Assembly (NCBI RefSeq): GCF_900104025.1
Contig: NZ_FNIQ01000009.1
Location: forward strand, 92,634-156,633
From: Geodermatophilus sp. DSM 45219
GTDB lineage: Bacteria > Actinomycetota > Actinomycetes > Mycobacteriales > Geodermatophilaceae
Direction: 5' to 3'
DNA length: 64,000 nt
The position numbers were made by a program, and so were the translations under genes. The notes beneath the pieces were generated by a model. It worked only from the letters and a program-made list of their open reading frames with translations, did not search any database and was not told the DNA's origin. The first letter of the stretch is position 1; each line of letters starts with the position of its first letter. This document shows, in pieces, positions 17,272-26,275 of the stretch.

Positions 17272-17682
17272 GTGCCGCTCTCCGAGCACGAGCAGCGACT
17301 GCTGGAGCAGATCGAGCGCGCCCTCGTCGATGACGATCCCAAGTTCGCCTCGTCGGTGCGCACCGGCGACCGCCGCGGCAAGGCGCGCCGCATGCTGCAG
17401 GTGGGCGTGCTGCTGTTCTTCGTCGGCATGGCCGCGCTCATCGGTGGCGCGGTGGTCCCCTCCGTGCCGCTGGGGGTCCTCGGCTTCCTGGTGGCCTTCG
17501 GCGGCCTGGTCCTCGCCGTCCTGAACTACCGCTCGGCCACCAACGCGGTCGAGGCCGGTCCCGCCGGCCCGGCCGGCGGCGCGCCCGGCCGCGGCGGACG
17601 CGGCGCGCGCGGCGGCAAGGTCCGCCGGCAGCCGCTGAAGAACCGCCTCGAGGAGCGCTTCCGCCGCCGCTACGACCAGTAG
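17272..17682 (+). CDS. DUF3040 membrane protein
   Basis: 136 residues from GTG 17272 with a GGAGG site. The N-terminus MPLSEHEQRLLEQIERALVD is the hallmark of the DUF3040 family found across actinobacteria. Two adjacent hydrophobic helices follow (about residues 44-64 and 66-84), then a Gly/Pro/Arg-rich cytoplasmic tail ending KNRLEERFRRRYDQ. Function is unknown; members often lie near the mraZ division cluster. A TATCCT -10 candidate lies about 65 bp upstream. The preceding gap (17055-17271) shows nothing else. Confidence 0.88.
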   Translation: MPLSEHEQRLLEQIERALVDDDPKFASSVRTGDRRGKARRMLQVGVLLFFVGMAALIGGAVVPSVPLGVLGFLVAFGGLVLAVLNYRSATNAVEAGPAGPAGGAPGRGGRGARGGKVRRQPLKNRLEERFRRRYDQ

Positions 17683-17764
17683 CCCCCGGGTCCTCCCCGA
17701 CAGCCGTCGTCCCGCCCGGACGGCGGCTGTCGTCGTCCCCGGGCCCTTCGACGCAGGAGGCACA

Positions 17765-18103
17765 GTGACCGACCCGGACCCGTCCGGCGTGTGGGCCGAC
17801 CTCGCCGCCGCCGACGGCCTGTGGGCCTGGGGCGACGAGGACGGCGTCGCACCCTGGACCGACGGCGGAGGGCACGAGGTCGTCCCGCTGTGGACGACCC
17901 AGGAGCAGGCCGAGGCGGAGTCGCTGGCCGACGCCGAGCCCGGTGAGGGGCCGGTGTTCCTCGACGTCGACGCGCTGCTCGACGCCATCCCCGAGTGGGT
18001 GGCCGCCGGGGTCGGCGAGGCCGGGCTGCAGTCCGAGGGCGGGCGGTTCACGCTCACCGTCCCGCTGATCGAGCTCACCGAGCGGCTGCTGCGCCTGCAG
18101 TAG
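17765..18103 (+). CDS. DUF2750-like hypothetical protein
   Basis: 112 residues from GTG 17765, with an AGGAGG site. It is acidic and soluble. The layout fits DUF2750: an aromatic N-terminal LWAWGDEDG, a WTDGGGHEVVPLWTTQEQA strand-helix segment and an FLDVDALLDAIPEWVAAGV helix. The function of the family is unknown. The DNA between it and DUF3040 (82 bp) holds a CGACAGCCGTCGTCCCG / CGGACGGCGGCTGTCG hairpin, a likely terminator. Its TAG is the first codon of repeat element 1. Confidence 0.7.
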   Translation: MTDPDPSGVWADLAAADGLWAWGDEDGVAPWTDGGGHEVVPLWTTQEQAEAESLADAEPGEGPVFLDVDALLDAIPEWVAAGVGEAGLQSEGGRFTLTVPLIELTERLLRLQ

Positions 18104-18208
18104 AAGGACCCCCTTGCCCCCGCCACTCGCAGGCTGGCCTCGCCCGGAGGCTCAGCCCGAGCGTGCGAGGGTTGAGAGGGGCGAGGTCCTTCTACCTGCA
18201 AGGGGGCC
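18101..18208 (+). repeat. Inverted-repeat element, copy 1 (after the DUF2750 gene)
   Basis: Left arm GGACCCCCTTGC (18106-18117) pairs with right arm GCAAGGGGGCC (18198-18208), leaving one unpaired A after the leading GG. The loop holds a CCACTCGCAGG-type core. A second inverted repeat, GTAGAAGGACC (18100-18110) and GGTCCTTCTAC (18185-18195), lies inside, so this copy may be composite. It starts at the stop codon. Confidence 0.8.
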
Positions 18209-18287
18209 GTCAGGGCTCGGGGCGGTGCCCTGGACGGGGCCGCCCGGCACGGGTCACGTCAGGCGGGCCGGTCGACCCAGTCCTCCT

Positions 18288-20639
18288 TCAGCCGCGCAGC
18301 GCCGTCCGCCCCCACCGGGGCCGGGGCAGGCGCTCGACCAGCCCGGTCACCAGCGAGGGGGGCAGGAGCAGCGCGCGCAGCCGGACCGCCCGCGGCGCCG
18401 CGGCGAGCAGGCCGCGGCGCGCGGTGGCCAGGTCGGCCCGCAGCTCCGGGCCGACGGCGGGAGCGCTGCCGGGCCGGGCGTAGCTGGCGGCCTCCTCGGC
18501 GCGGGCCAGCCGCGCCACCGCCTCGGCCAGGCCCGGCACCCCGGCCGGCCGGCCCGGCCGGTGCGCACCTCCCGGGCCGGCGGCGGTGGCCACCAGCTGC
18601 TCGGCGGCCTGCCGGGGCGTCTGCGCCGGGTCGGCGGTGCGACCCAGGTCCAGCGCGGTGGCGGCCAGCTCGTCCCACAGCGCCGCGGGGCTGCCGGTGG
18701 ACAGCCGGCGGCGACGCTGCAGCACCCTCAGCCCGGCGGGGACGGCGGCCAGTGCCAGCCCACCGAGCACCAGGCCGGCCGTCTGCAGCACCGGGATGAG
18801 CCGGTCGGCGGCCTGCGGCGCGGTCTGCGGCAACGGGGCGTCCTGCGGCAGTGGCTGCTGCGGCTGCGGCGCCTGGGGGGTCGGCGCGGGGGCCGGTGCG
18901 GTCGTGGGGTCCGTGCGCGGGTCCAGCTCCTGGTCGGGCGCGCGCGGCGCCCACGGCAGCTCCACCGCGCGGTCGGTGTCGATCGGCGTCGGGTCGTAGG
19001 GCACCCAGCCCAGGTCGTCGAAGTAGACCTCGACCCAGGCGTGCGCGTCGTCGCTGGTGACCAGCCGGCTGCCGTCGGGCTGCGCCGTCCCCGGGGTGTA
19101 GCCGAGCACCACCCGCGCCGGGACGCCGGCCGCCCGCACCAGCGCCGCCATCGCCCCGGCGTACTGCTCGCAGTAGCCCTGCCGCAGCCGGAGGAAGTCG
19201 GCCAGGTCGTCCCCGCCGGTGCCCGGGGCCGTGGACAGCGAGTACTCGTAGTCGTTGGCCGGGTCGGTGAAGTGCCCGTACACCGCCTGCACCCGCTCGT
19301 ACGGCGTCTGCGCGTCGGCGGTCAGCGTCGCGACCAGCTCGTCCACGGCGGGGTCGAGGTCGGGCAGCGCGGTGTACCGCTGCGCCAGGGGCAGGTCGGC
19401 GGGCAGTTCCCCGGCGGCGGCCAGGTCCTCGGCCGTCGGCCGCGGCTCCACCGCCGCCACCGACCAGGTCATCCCGGCGGTGGACGCGTCGCGGCCGAAC
19501 ACGGTGCCGGTGCCCGGGTCGTAGCGCCACTGCTGGGCGTCGGCCACGTTCACCGACTGGGGCGCGTAGAGCAGCGGCAGGAAGCGGTCCTCGTGGCCCA
19601 GGGCGGTGAGCAGTGCGTCGACCGGCCGGCCACCGCGCCGCCCGGGCAGCGCGCTGAGCTCGCCGGGGTCACCCACGGTCGACTCGCCGTCGAGGTTGCC
19701 GATCGTCCAGCCCTCGTCGGCGTCGTAGACCTCCAGCGCGACGACCCGCAGGTGCCCGGGGTCGGGCACCGAGGCGTTGACCCGCAGCAGGTCGACCGGC
19801 TCGTCGAGGGTGAGCTGGCCCTGCAGCGCCGCGGCCGGGTCCAGCGCCGTCCCGGTCGAGCCGCCGCCCCCGCCGCGGCCGAAGCCGCCGGAGAAGGCGC
19901 CCTCGGTCAGCGTGGGGACGACGGCCCCGACGACCAGCCCGAGCACCACGGCCACCGCGCCGGTGCGGACGGCGGTGAGCGTGCCGGCCCCCAGCAGCGG
20001 ACGCGTCCCCTCCCGCGGGCCCCCGCCCAGCCGGCGGTGCTGGTCGGCGAAGAGCAGCAGCGCCAGCCCGGCGGCGGGGGCGGCCACCGGCAGCACGCCG
20101 ATCGAGCCGGTCACCGTGCTCACCGGCACGCAGAAGAGCACCAGCAGGCCGAGCCCCGCCAGCGCCGGCTGCCGCACGCCGACCGCCACCGCGTCCACCG
20201 CGACGGCGACCAGGCCGACCAGCAGCGTGGTCAAGGCCAGCAACCCGGTCAGCGGCAGCGCCGGCGTCGTCTGCTCCTGCAGCTCGACCGTGCCGTCGGC
20301 CAGCACCGTGCCGAGCTCGTCGAGGCTGGCGCCGGTCGGCAGCCAGCCGCCCCAGGCCTCCCCAGGGGCGAACAGCAGGGTCAGCACGCAGACCAGCACG
20401 AGCAGCTGCCCGAGGGGGACGGCGACCCGGACGAGCGCGGCCCACCAGGCCGGCGCCGTACGCCCGCCGGCCGCCGCCGCGCCGGCCACCCGCAGCAGCA
20501 GCCCGCCCGCGGCGACGGCGGCGATCACCGCCAGCACCGGGAACAGCCAGTCGGCGGCGGTGAAGACCGGCACCAGGGCCAGGGCGCCCAGGGCGGTGGC
20601 CGCGGCGGCGGCCAGCGTCGTCCCGGCGTCGCGCGTCAC
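18288..20639 (-). CDS. Transglutaminase-like membrane protein (TgpA type)
   Basis: 783 residues from GTG 20639, which overlaps the DUF58 stop. The first 260 or so residues hold about six membrane helices (DUF3488-like). An extracytoplasmic region follows, and then the transglutaminase core: RQGYCEQYAGAMAALVRAAG (catalytic Cys), SDDAHAWVEVYFDDLG (His) and WVPYDPTPIDTD (Asp). A Pro/Gln-rich linker, another membrane helix and a C-terminal DUF4129-like region complete it. It is the usual third gene of moxR-DUF58-transglutaminase operons. The substrate is unknown; a surface role is likely. Confidence 0.9.
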   Translation of the reverse strand: MTRDAGTTLAAAAATALGALALVPVFTAADWLFPVLAVIAAVAAGGLLLRVAGAAAAGGRTAPAWWAALVRVAVPLGQLLVLVCVLTLLFAPGEAWGGWLPTGASLDELGTVLADGTVELQEQTTPALPLTGLLALTTLLVGLVAVAVDAVAVGVRQPALAGLGLLVLFCVPVSTVTGSIGVLPVAAPAAGLALLLFADQHRRLGGGPREGTRPLLGAGTLTAVRTGAVAVVLGLVVGAVVPTLTEGAFSGGFGRGGGGGSTGTALDPAAALQGQLTLDEPVDLLRVNASVPDPGHLRVVALEVYDADEGWTIGNLDGESTVGDPGELSALPGRRGGRPVDALLTALGHEDRFLPLLYAPQSVNVADAQQWRYDPGTGTVFGRDASTAGMTWSVAAVEPRPTAEDLAAAGELPADLPLAQRYTALPDLDPAVDELVATLTADAQTPYERVQAVYGHFTDPANDYEYSLSTAPGTGGDDLADFLRLRQGYCEQYAGAMAALVRAAGVPARVVLGYTPGTAQPDGSRLVTSDDAHAWVEVYFDDLGWVPYDPTPIDTDRAVELPWAPRAPDQELDPRTDPTTAPAPAPTPQAPQPQQPLPQDAPLPQTAPQAADRLIPVLQTAGLVLGGLALAAVPAGLRVLQRRRRLSTGSPAALWDELAATALDLGRTADPAQTPRQAAEQLVATAAGPGGAHRPGRPAGVPGLAEAVARLARAEEAASYARPGSAPAVGPELRADLATARRGLLAAAPRAVRLRALLLPPSLVTGLVERLPRPRWGRTALRG

Positions 20640-21991
20640 CGGACACCCGCCGGCAGCACCCCGGGCCGCACGACGCGGGCCCACACGTCGGCGACCCCGT
20701 CCCCGGCGCCGGCGACGGCGACCTGCCAGCCGCCGGCCCGCAGCAGGTCCGCGGCCGCCTCCTGCTGCCGGGTCAGCTCGGCCCGCGCCGCCGCGCCGAC
20801 CGGCCGCCGGCGGCGGGCGCCGTCGGCCTCCGCCCAGCCGCCGACGTCGACCAGGACGGCGAGGTCGGTCGCCGGCCCGGAGCGGACCCGGGCCAGCTCG
20901 GCGGCCTCCTCGGGACCGATCGCCCCCAGCAGCGCCACGACCGGGCCCTCCCCGGCGGCGCGGGCCAGCAGCCCCAGGCCGGGGGCCAGCCCCGGCAGCC
21001 GGGACGGCGTCACCGTGGCCAGCCGGTCCAGCAGCTCCGCGGGCCCGAGCCCGGCGCGGTGCTCTATCCCGGTCAGCTCGCCGCTCTCGGTGACCACCCG
21101 CAGCGTGGCGCCCCGGGCGACCAGCTCGGTGCCGATGCTGGCCGCGGCCTCGACGAGCCACTCCAGGCTGTCCGGCGGCGGGGCGTCGGGGTCGGCGGGC
21201 ACCCGTCGCTCGGCGGGGGAGGGCCGGGCGATGAGGTGGGCGCGGGCCCGGGTGTCCAGCAGCAGGGTGGCCTCCGCCCGCCACGGCCGTTCCTCCAGCC
21301 GCACCATCAGCTCACCGCTGCGCGCGGTCGCCCGCCAGTGCACCTTGCGCAGGTCGTCGCCCTGCCGGTACGGGCGGGTGCTGACGTCGTCCTCCCCGTG
21401 GACGGCGATCGACCGGTGCGCGCCCGACCCCCCGCCGCCGTGCCCGCCGCCCGGTCCGCCGGGCCCCAGCGGCACGACCCGGGGCACCACGACCAGCGCG
21501 GCGGTGTCCGCACCGGTGACGCTGCGCAGCACCAGCCCGAAGGGGTCCACCAGCCGCAGCCGCAGCGGGCCGAGCCGGTAGCGGCCGCGGCGCCCGCCGT
21601 GCACCCGGTAGTGCAGCATCGTGGACCGGCCGCCGGGCAGCCGGTCCACGACGAACTGCGGGGCCGGTCCCAGCTCGGGCGGGAGCGACTCGGACAGCAG
21701 CCACAGCCCGCCGGTGCCGTGCCCGGCGTTGCTCAGCTCCAGGCGCACCTCGGCGTCCCGCCCGCGCGGCACCCGGGCGGGGGTGACCGTGCGGCGGGAG
21801 GCGACGCGGAAGCGGTGCCGGGCCACGGCCAGCGCCGAGAGCAGCGGCAGCGCCAGCACGAACACCGCGACCTGCACCAGCGGCTGCTCGCCCAGCAGGA
21901 CGCCGAGCAGCAGCAGGGTGAGCCCGGCGGCGACCAGGCAGCGGCCGCGCAACGTCAGGCTCGCCAGCGCGGTGGCGACCGGGCCGGCCAC
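20636..21991 (-). CDS. DUF58 domain protein
   Basis: 451 residues. Two membrane helices at the N-terminus (about 16-32 and 36-56) precede a beta-rich domain (SNAGHGTGG, GPLRLRLVDPFGLV). The DUF58 signature DVSTRPYRQGDDLRKVHWRA lies near residue 205, followed by a vWA-like region with LLLDTRARAHL and VLVDVGGWAEAD. DUF58 proteins work with MoxR ATPases in assembly or maturation of other proteins. It starts directly after moxR and overlaps the transglutaminase gene by 4 bp. Confidence 0.9.
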   Translation of the reverse strand: MAGPVATALASLTLRGRCLVAAGLTLLLLGVLLGEQPLVQVAVFVLALPLLSALAVARHRFRVASRRTVTPARVPRGRDAEVRLELSNAGHGTGGLWLLSESLPPELGPAPQFVVDRLPGGRSTMLHYRVHGGRRGRYRLGPLRLRLVDPFGLVLRSVTGADTAALVVVPRVVPLGPGGPGGGHGGGGSGAHRSIAVHGEDDVSTRPYRQGDDLRKVHWRATARSGELMVRLEERPWRAEATLLLDTRARAHLIARPSPAERRVPADPDAPPPDSLEWLVEAAASIGTELVARGATLRVVTESGELTGIEHRAGLGPAELLDRLATVTPSRLPGLAPGLGLLARAAGEGPVVALLGAIGPEEAAELARVRSGPATDLAVLVDVGGWAEADGARRRRPVGAAARAELTRQQEAAADLLRAGGWQVAVAGAGDGVADVWARVVRPGVLPAGVR

Positions 21992-21992
21992 C

Positions 21993-22972
<980 letters not shown>

Positions 22973-22976
<4 letters not shown>

Positions 22977-23220
22977 GCAGCCTCCTCGCTGGCGCTCGTC
23001 GGCCGCGTGCCCGACGGTGCTCTTCCCCTGTGCGACCTCGCGAGCTCGGTCACGAAGCCTCCCCGCTGGCGCTCGTCGGCCGCGGGCCCGACGGTGCTAT
23101 TCCCCTGGGTGACCTCGCGAGCTCGGTCACGAAGCCTCCCCGCTGGCGCTCGTCGGCCGCGTGCCCGACGGTGCTCTTCCCCTGCGTGACCTGGTGCGCT
23201 CGGTCACGTCCTCAACCGTA
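22973..23220 (-). repeat. Three 77-bp tandem repeats forming chained upstream ORFs before moxR
   Basis: Each unit (starts at 22980, 23057 and 23134 on the plus strand, period 77) carries a GGGGAGG or GAGGAGG ribosome site and a GTG ACC GAG start, the same start module as moxR. On the minus strand they give three 26-codon ORFs: 23207-23127, 23130-23050 and 23053-22973. Each ends in TGA overlapping the next GTG, and the last overlaps the moxR GTG at 22976. A TACGGT -10 motif (23215-23220) lies 7 nt before the first GTG, which fits a leaderless start. Confidence 0.85.
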
Positions 23221-23343
23221 CGTGCCCGGGCGCCTCCCGGGCGTGTCGCCGCGGCCGGCGACGGCTGTCCGGCGCCCCGCCCGGGGTCCCCACCCGACCC
23301 CCACGGCTCCCGCCCGGGGTCGCCGTCCGCACCCCCGTGCCAT

Positions 23344-23376
23344 GGGGCGCGGTGGGGCGGCTCCCCACCGCGCCCC
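23344..23376. promoter_or_regulatory. Palindrome carrying paired TGGGG boxes upstream of mraZ
   Basis: Perfect 14-bp arms GGGGCGCGGTGGGG (23344-23357) and CCCCACCGCGCCCC (23363-23376) with a 5-nt loop. Each arm holds two TGGGG boxes spaced 10 bp, like the MraZ operator nearby. It lies between the divergent moxR and mraZ units and could be an extra MraZ site or a structured leader. Function is inferred from box similarity only. Confidence 0.5.
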
Positions 23377-23466
23377 ACCCGTGCGGCGCCGCCCGCGGGC
23401 GGCGCGCTGACCTGCGGGAGCGGGGGTGGAGGAGCCCTGTCACGACATGGTGTCGAGTGGTCTCAG

Positions 23467-23501
23467 GTGGGGCGTGGTGGGTTAGTGTGTGGCCCAGTGG
23501 G
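23467..23501 (+). promoter_or_regulatory. MraZ operator overlapping the mraZ promoter
   Basis: Four boxes in 10-bp register: GTGGG (23467), GTGGG (23477), GTGTG (23487) and GTGGG (23497), each separated by 5 nt. This is the arrangement known for E. coli MraZ, TGGGN repeats with 5-nt spacers. A TAGTGT -10 candidate (23483-23488) lies within it, so MraZ would repress its own operon. Confidence 0.75.
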
Positions 23502-23564
23502 GAGGCACGGCCCGTCCCGGGGGCGCCCCGGAGTGCGAGGAGGACCTGTGGGGGAGGTGATCCG

Positions 23565-23999
23565 GTGTTCGTCGGCAGCTACCCGTTGCGCCTCGACGAG
23601 AAGGGCCGGCTCGCACTCCCCGTCCGCTTCCGCGAGCAGGTGGCCGGCGGCATGGTGATCAAGAAGGGCCAGGAGCGCTGCGTGTACGGCCTCACCATGG
23701 CCCGGGTCGCCGAGCAGAGCGCCGCGGCCGCCGCGATGGCGCCCTCCGACACCGCTGCGGCGCGCATGCGCGCCCGCATGAGCTTCGGGTCGATGGTCGA
23801 GGTCGAGCCGGACAAGACCGGCCGCATCACCATCCCCGTCGCCCTCCGCGAGTACGCCGGCCTCGACCGCGACGTGGTCGTCGTCGGCGTCGACACCCGG
23901 TTCGAGATCTGGGACGCCGCCACCTGGGACGCCTACGTGGCGGAGCAGGAGGCCTCCTACGCGGACATGGAGAGCGAGGGGATGCCCACCCTCTCGTGA
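23565..23999 (+). CDS. mraZ: Transcriptional regulator MraZ
   Basis: 144 residues from GTG 23565, placed by GGGGAGGTG and by the family start [20 protein letters not shown]. Two SpoVT/AbrB-like halves are visible: the first as above, the second [19 protein letters not shown] with [20 protein letters not shown]. It binds DNA as a ring-shaped oligomer and controls the division cluster, which starts here. The operator at 23467-23501 supports autoregulation. A 461-bp gap separates it from rsmH. Confidence 0.95.
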   Translation: MFVGSYPLRLDEKGRLALPVRFREQVAGGMVIKKGQERCVYGLTMARVAEQSAAAAAMAPSDTAAARMRARMSFGSMVEVEPDKTGRITIPVALREYAGLDRDVVVVGVDTRFEIWDAATWDAYVAEQEASYADMESEGMPTLS

Positions 24000-24460
24000 C
24001 CCGACGTCCCGTCCCCCCGACCCTCCGGGCCCTCCTCCCCGACCGAGCCGACTTCCCCGCGGCTCGACCGGACCGGCCCGAGCCGTCTTCCCCGCGGCTC
24101 GGACCCCCAGTGGCTCCGGAGGAGACGCACCGCCCACCGGGCGCGCCGCCGGTCCCCACCGGCGCGCGCCTGCCCGTCCCCGCGGGGCTCCACCTGACGT
24201 ACTTCCCCGGCGCCAGGCGGACCCCGCGGGGGGCGGGCCGGGCCGGTGCCGCGGGCGGGCGCCCCACCACGCCCCACGATCCCCACCGCGCCCCACCGTC
24301 CGTCGCGCGCCCCTCCCTCCCCAGCGCGCCCCGTCGGCCCGCGCGCCCCAGCGTCACCGCCGAAACGCCGCTCTCCTCCACCCGCCGACCGCAGCCGGGC
24401 CCCACCATGGACGGGCCCCGCACCCCCAGGGCGACCCGACCCGTTGAGGAGCAGCCGACG
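24000..24460. other. Gap between mraZ and rsmH with hairpins and reversed CCCAC boxes
   Basis: Two related hairpins lie at 24045-24065 (GAGCCG / CGGCTC) and 24078-24102 (CCGAGCCG / CGGCTCGG), both with a TTCCCCG loop; they could terminate or attenuate. CCCCAC boxes at 24262, 24272, 24281 and 24291 read as GTGGG on the other strand with 9-10 bp spacing, like the mraZ operator reversed. The rsmH ribosome site GAGGA lies at 24446-24450. I see no gene in this stretch although one frame stays open. Confidence 0.55.
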
Positions 24461-25438
24461 ATGAGCAGCACGGAGCCCGCGCCGCGCGCGGTGCACGTGC
24501 CCGTGCTGCTCGACCGGGTCACCGAGCTGCTCGGGCCAGCCTGTGCCGCCGAGGGCGCCGTCCTCGTCGACGCCACGCTGGGCCTGGCCGGGCACTCCCT
24601 GGCGCTGCTGCGCGCCCACCCCGGGCTGCGGCTGGTCGGCCTGGACCGCGACCCGGACGCCCGGGCCGAGGCCACCCGCCGGATCGCCGACGCCGGGGTG
24701 GCCGACCGGGCCACCGTCGCCCCCGCGGTCTTCGACGAGCTGCCCGAGGTGCTCGACCGGCTCGGCCTGGCCGAGGTGCAGGCGGTGCTGTTCGACCTCG
24801 GCGTCTCCTCGCTGCAGCTGGACCGCCCCGACCGCGGCTTCAGCTACGCCGCGGACGCCCCGCTGGACATGCGCATGGACCCCTCGGGCCCGCGCACGGC
24901 CGCCGACGTCGTGAACACCTACCCGGTCGGCGAGCTGGCCCGCGTGCTGCGCGTCTACGGCGAGGAGCGGTTCGCCACCCGGATCGCCCAGGCCGTCGTC
25001 CGCGAGCGGGCGCGCGCGCCGTTCACCTCCACCGAGCGGCTGGCGCACCTGGTGCGCGACTCGATCCCCGCGGCCACCCGGCGCACCGGCGGGCACCCGG
25101 CCAAGCGCACGTTCCAGGCGCTGCGGATCGAGGTCAACGACGAGCTCGGGGTGCTGGAGCGGGCGCTGCCGGCCGCCCTGGACGCGCTGGCCGTCGGCGG
25201 GCGCCTGGCCGTCATCACCTTCCACTCCCTCGAGGACCGCATCGTCAAGCAGACCCTCGCGGCCGGCGCCGTCGACCGCACGCCGCCGGGGATGCCGGTG
25301 CCGCTGCCCGAGCTGAGCCCGACGCTGCGGCTGCTGACCCGCGGCGGCGAGGCGCCGTCGGAGGCGGAGGTCGCGGCCAACCCGCGGGCCGCGTCGGCCC
25401 GCGTGCGGGCCGCCGAGCGCATCCGGCGGGCCACGTGA
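24461..25438 (+). CDS. rsmH: 16S rRNA (cytosine(1402)-N(4))-methyltransferase
   Basis: 325 residues from ATG 24461. The start is chosen because the family homology begins at [18 protein letters not shown]; the open frame further left is unrelated. SAM motif [16 protein letters not shown], then [34 protein letters not shown], the RILRV-like [18 protein letters not shown], and the C-terminal [15 protein letters not shown] are all present. It methylates C1402 of 16S rRNA together with RsmI. It is the second gene of the division cluster; a 100-bp gap leads to ftsL. Confidence 0.95.
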   Translation: MSSTEPAPRAVHVPVLLDRVTELLGPACAAEGAVLVDATLGLAGHSLALLRAHPGLRLVGLDRDPDARAEATRRIADAGVADRATVAPAVFDELPEVLDRLGLAEVQAVLFDLGVSSLQLDRPDRGFSYAADAPLDMRMDPSGPRTAADVVNTYPVGELARVLRVYGEERFATRIAQAVVRERARAPFTSTERLAHLVRDSIPAATRRTGGHPAKRTFQALRIEVNDELGVLERALPAALDALAVGGRLAVITFHSLEDRIVKQTLAAGAVDRTPPGMPVPLPELSPTLRLLTRGGEAPSEAEVAANPRAASARVRAAERIRRAT

Positions 25439-25538
25439 CCGGGCCGGCGCCGTCCCGTCGACGCGCGGGGGACACCACGGGGACGACGACGCGCGGGCCG
25501 CGCACACGGCCGGCGCGCGACGGTGAGGAGGAGGCCGC

Positions 25539-26273
25539 ATGAGCGCCACCGCCCGTGCGGCGGGGAGCCCGTCCGGGGACCTCCCCGGCCGCCGCACCCC
25601 GCCGCCGCTGAGGAAGGACCCCGTCCCGCTCCCCCTCGCGGAGGCCCGCCGCGGTCCCGTCGCAGGTCCCACCCCGGGCTCCCGGAGGGTGGGGAGGACG
25701 GGGTCCCTCCAGGGGCTGCCGGCGACCGGTGAGCGGCCCGGGGCCGGTACCGAGGCACCGGCCCGCCCGGTCCGCGCGCACACCGCACCGGTCCGGGCCG
25801 GCACGCTGCGGGCCCGGACCGGCACCCGCCCCACCCCGGCCCCTGCGCCGGTGCCCCGGCCGGTCGCGGACGGCTCGCCCGCAGCCCGCGTCCGCAGCGC
25901 CGTCGGTGCCCCTCGCGCCCGGCTGGTGCTGCTCGTGGTGACCCTGCTCGTCGCCACCACCCTGGGGCTGCTGTTCCTCAACACCGCGATCGCGGTCAAC
26001 TCGCTCAAGGCGACCCAGCTCGCGGCGGCCAACGAGGACCGCGCCCAGGAGGTCCAGCGGCTCGAGCGCCGGGTCATCGCCGGCGACACCCCCGTGGAGC
26101 TCGCCGAGGCGGCCCGGGCGGCCGGCATGGTCCCCGCCGGGCCGGCCGGGTACCTCGTCGTCGGCGAGGACGGCACGGTGACGCTGCGCGGCGAGCCCGT
26201 CCCGGCCGAGGCGCCGGAGCCCGAGGAGGAGCCGGAGCTCCCCGCGGAGCCGGTCACCGGCGGTGAGGACTGA
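25539..26273 (+). CDS. ftsL: Cell division protein FtsL, long N-terminus with repeat element
   Basis: 244 residues from ATG 25539, preceded by GAGGAGG. A long cytoplasmic N-terminus rich in Pro, Arg and Thr precedes one membrane helix at about 128-151 (LVLLVVTLLVATTLGLLFLN). An extracytoplasmic coiled-coil segment follows (SLKATQLAAANEDRAQEVQR), then an acidic Pro/Glu tail. FtsL bridges FtsQ/DivIB and FtsI-FtsW at the septum. Residues about 26-56 are encoded by a copy of the inverted-repeat element, so part of the N-terminus is repeat-derived. Assignment rests on topology and position between rsmH and ftsI. Confidence 0.88.
   Translation: MSATARAAGSPSGDLPGRRTPPPLRKDPVPLPLAEARRGPVAGPTPGSRRVGRTGSLQGLPATGERPGAGTEAPARPVRAHTAPVRAGTLRARTGTRPTPAPAPVPRPVADGSPAARVRSAVGAPRARLVLLVVTLLVATTLGLLFLNTAIAVNSLKATQLAAANEDRAQEVQRLERRVIAGDTPVELAEAARAAGMVPAGPAGYLVVGEDGTVTLRGEPVPAEAPEPEEEPELPAEPVTGGED
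25616..25706 (+). repeat. Inverted-repeat element inside ftsL
   Basis: Perfect 11-bp arms GGACCCCGTCC (25616-25626) and GGACGGGGTCC (25696-25706) with a GC-rich interior. The left arm context AAGGACCCCGTCC matches the copies at 32325 and 44343. It is read through in frame within ftsL. Here the right arm has the extra T that pairs the A unpaired in other copies. Confidence 0.75.
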
Positions 26274-26275
26274 CC

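Noticed and set aside
22980..23207. The three 77-bp repeats as a CRISPR array or insertion sequence
   Set aside because: No spacers, no terminal inverted repeats or transposase; they copy the moxR start region.
24000..24460. A longer rsmH starting near 23996
   Set aside because: The frame is open, but the residues are Pro/Arg-rich and unlike RsmH; homology and a ribosome site place the start at 24461.
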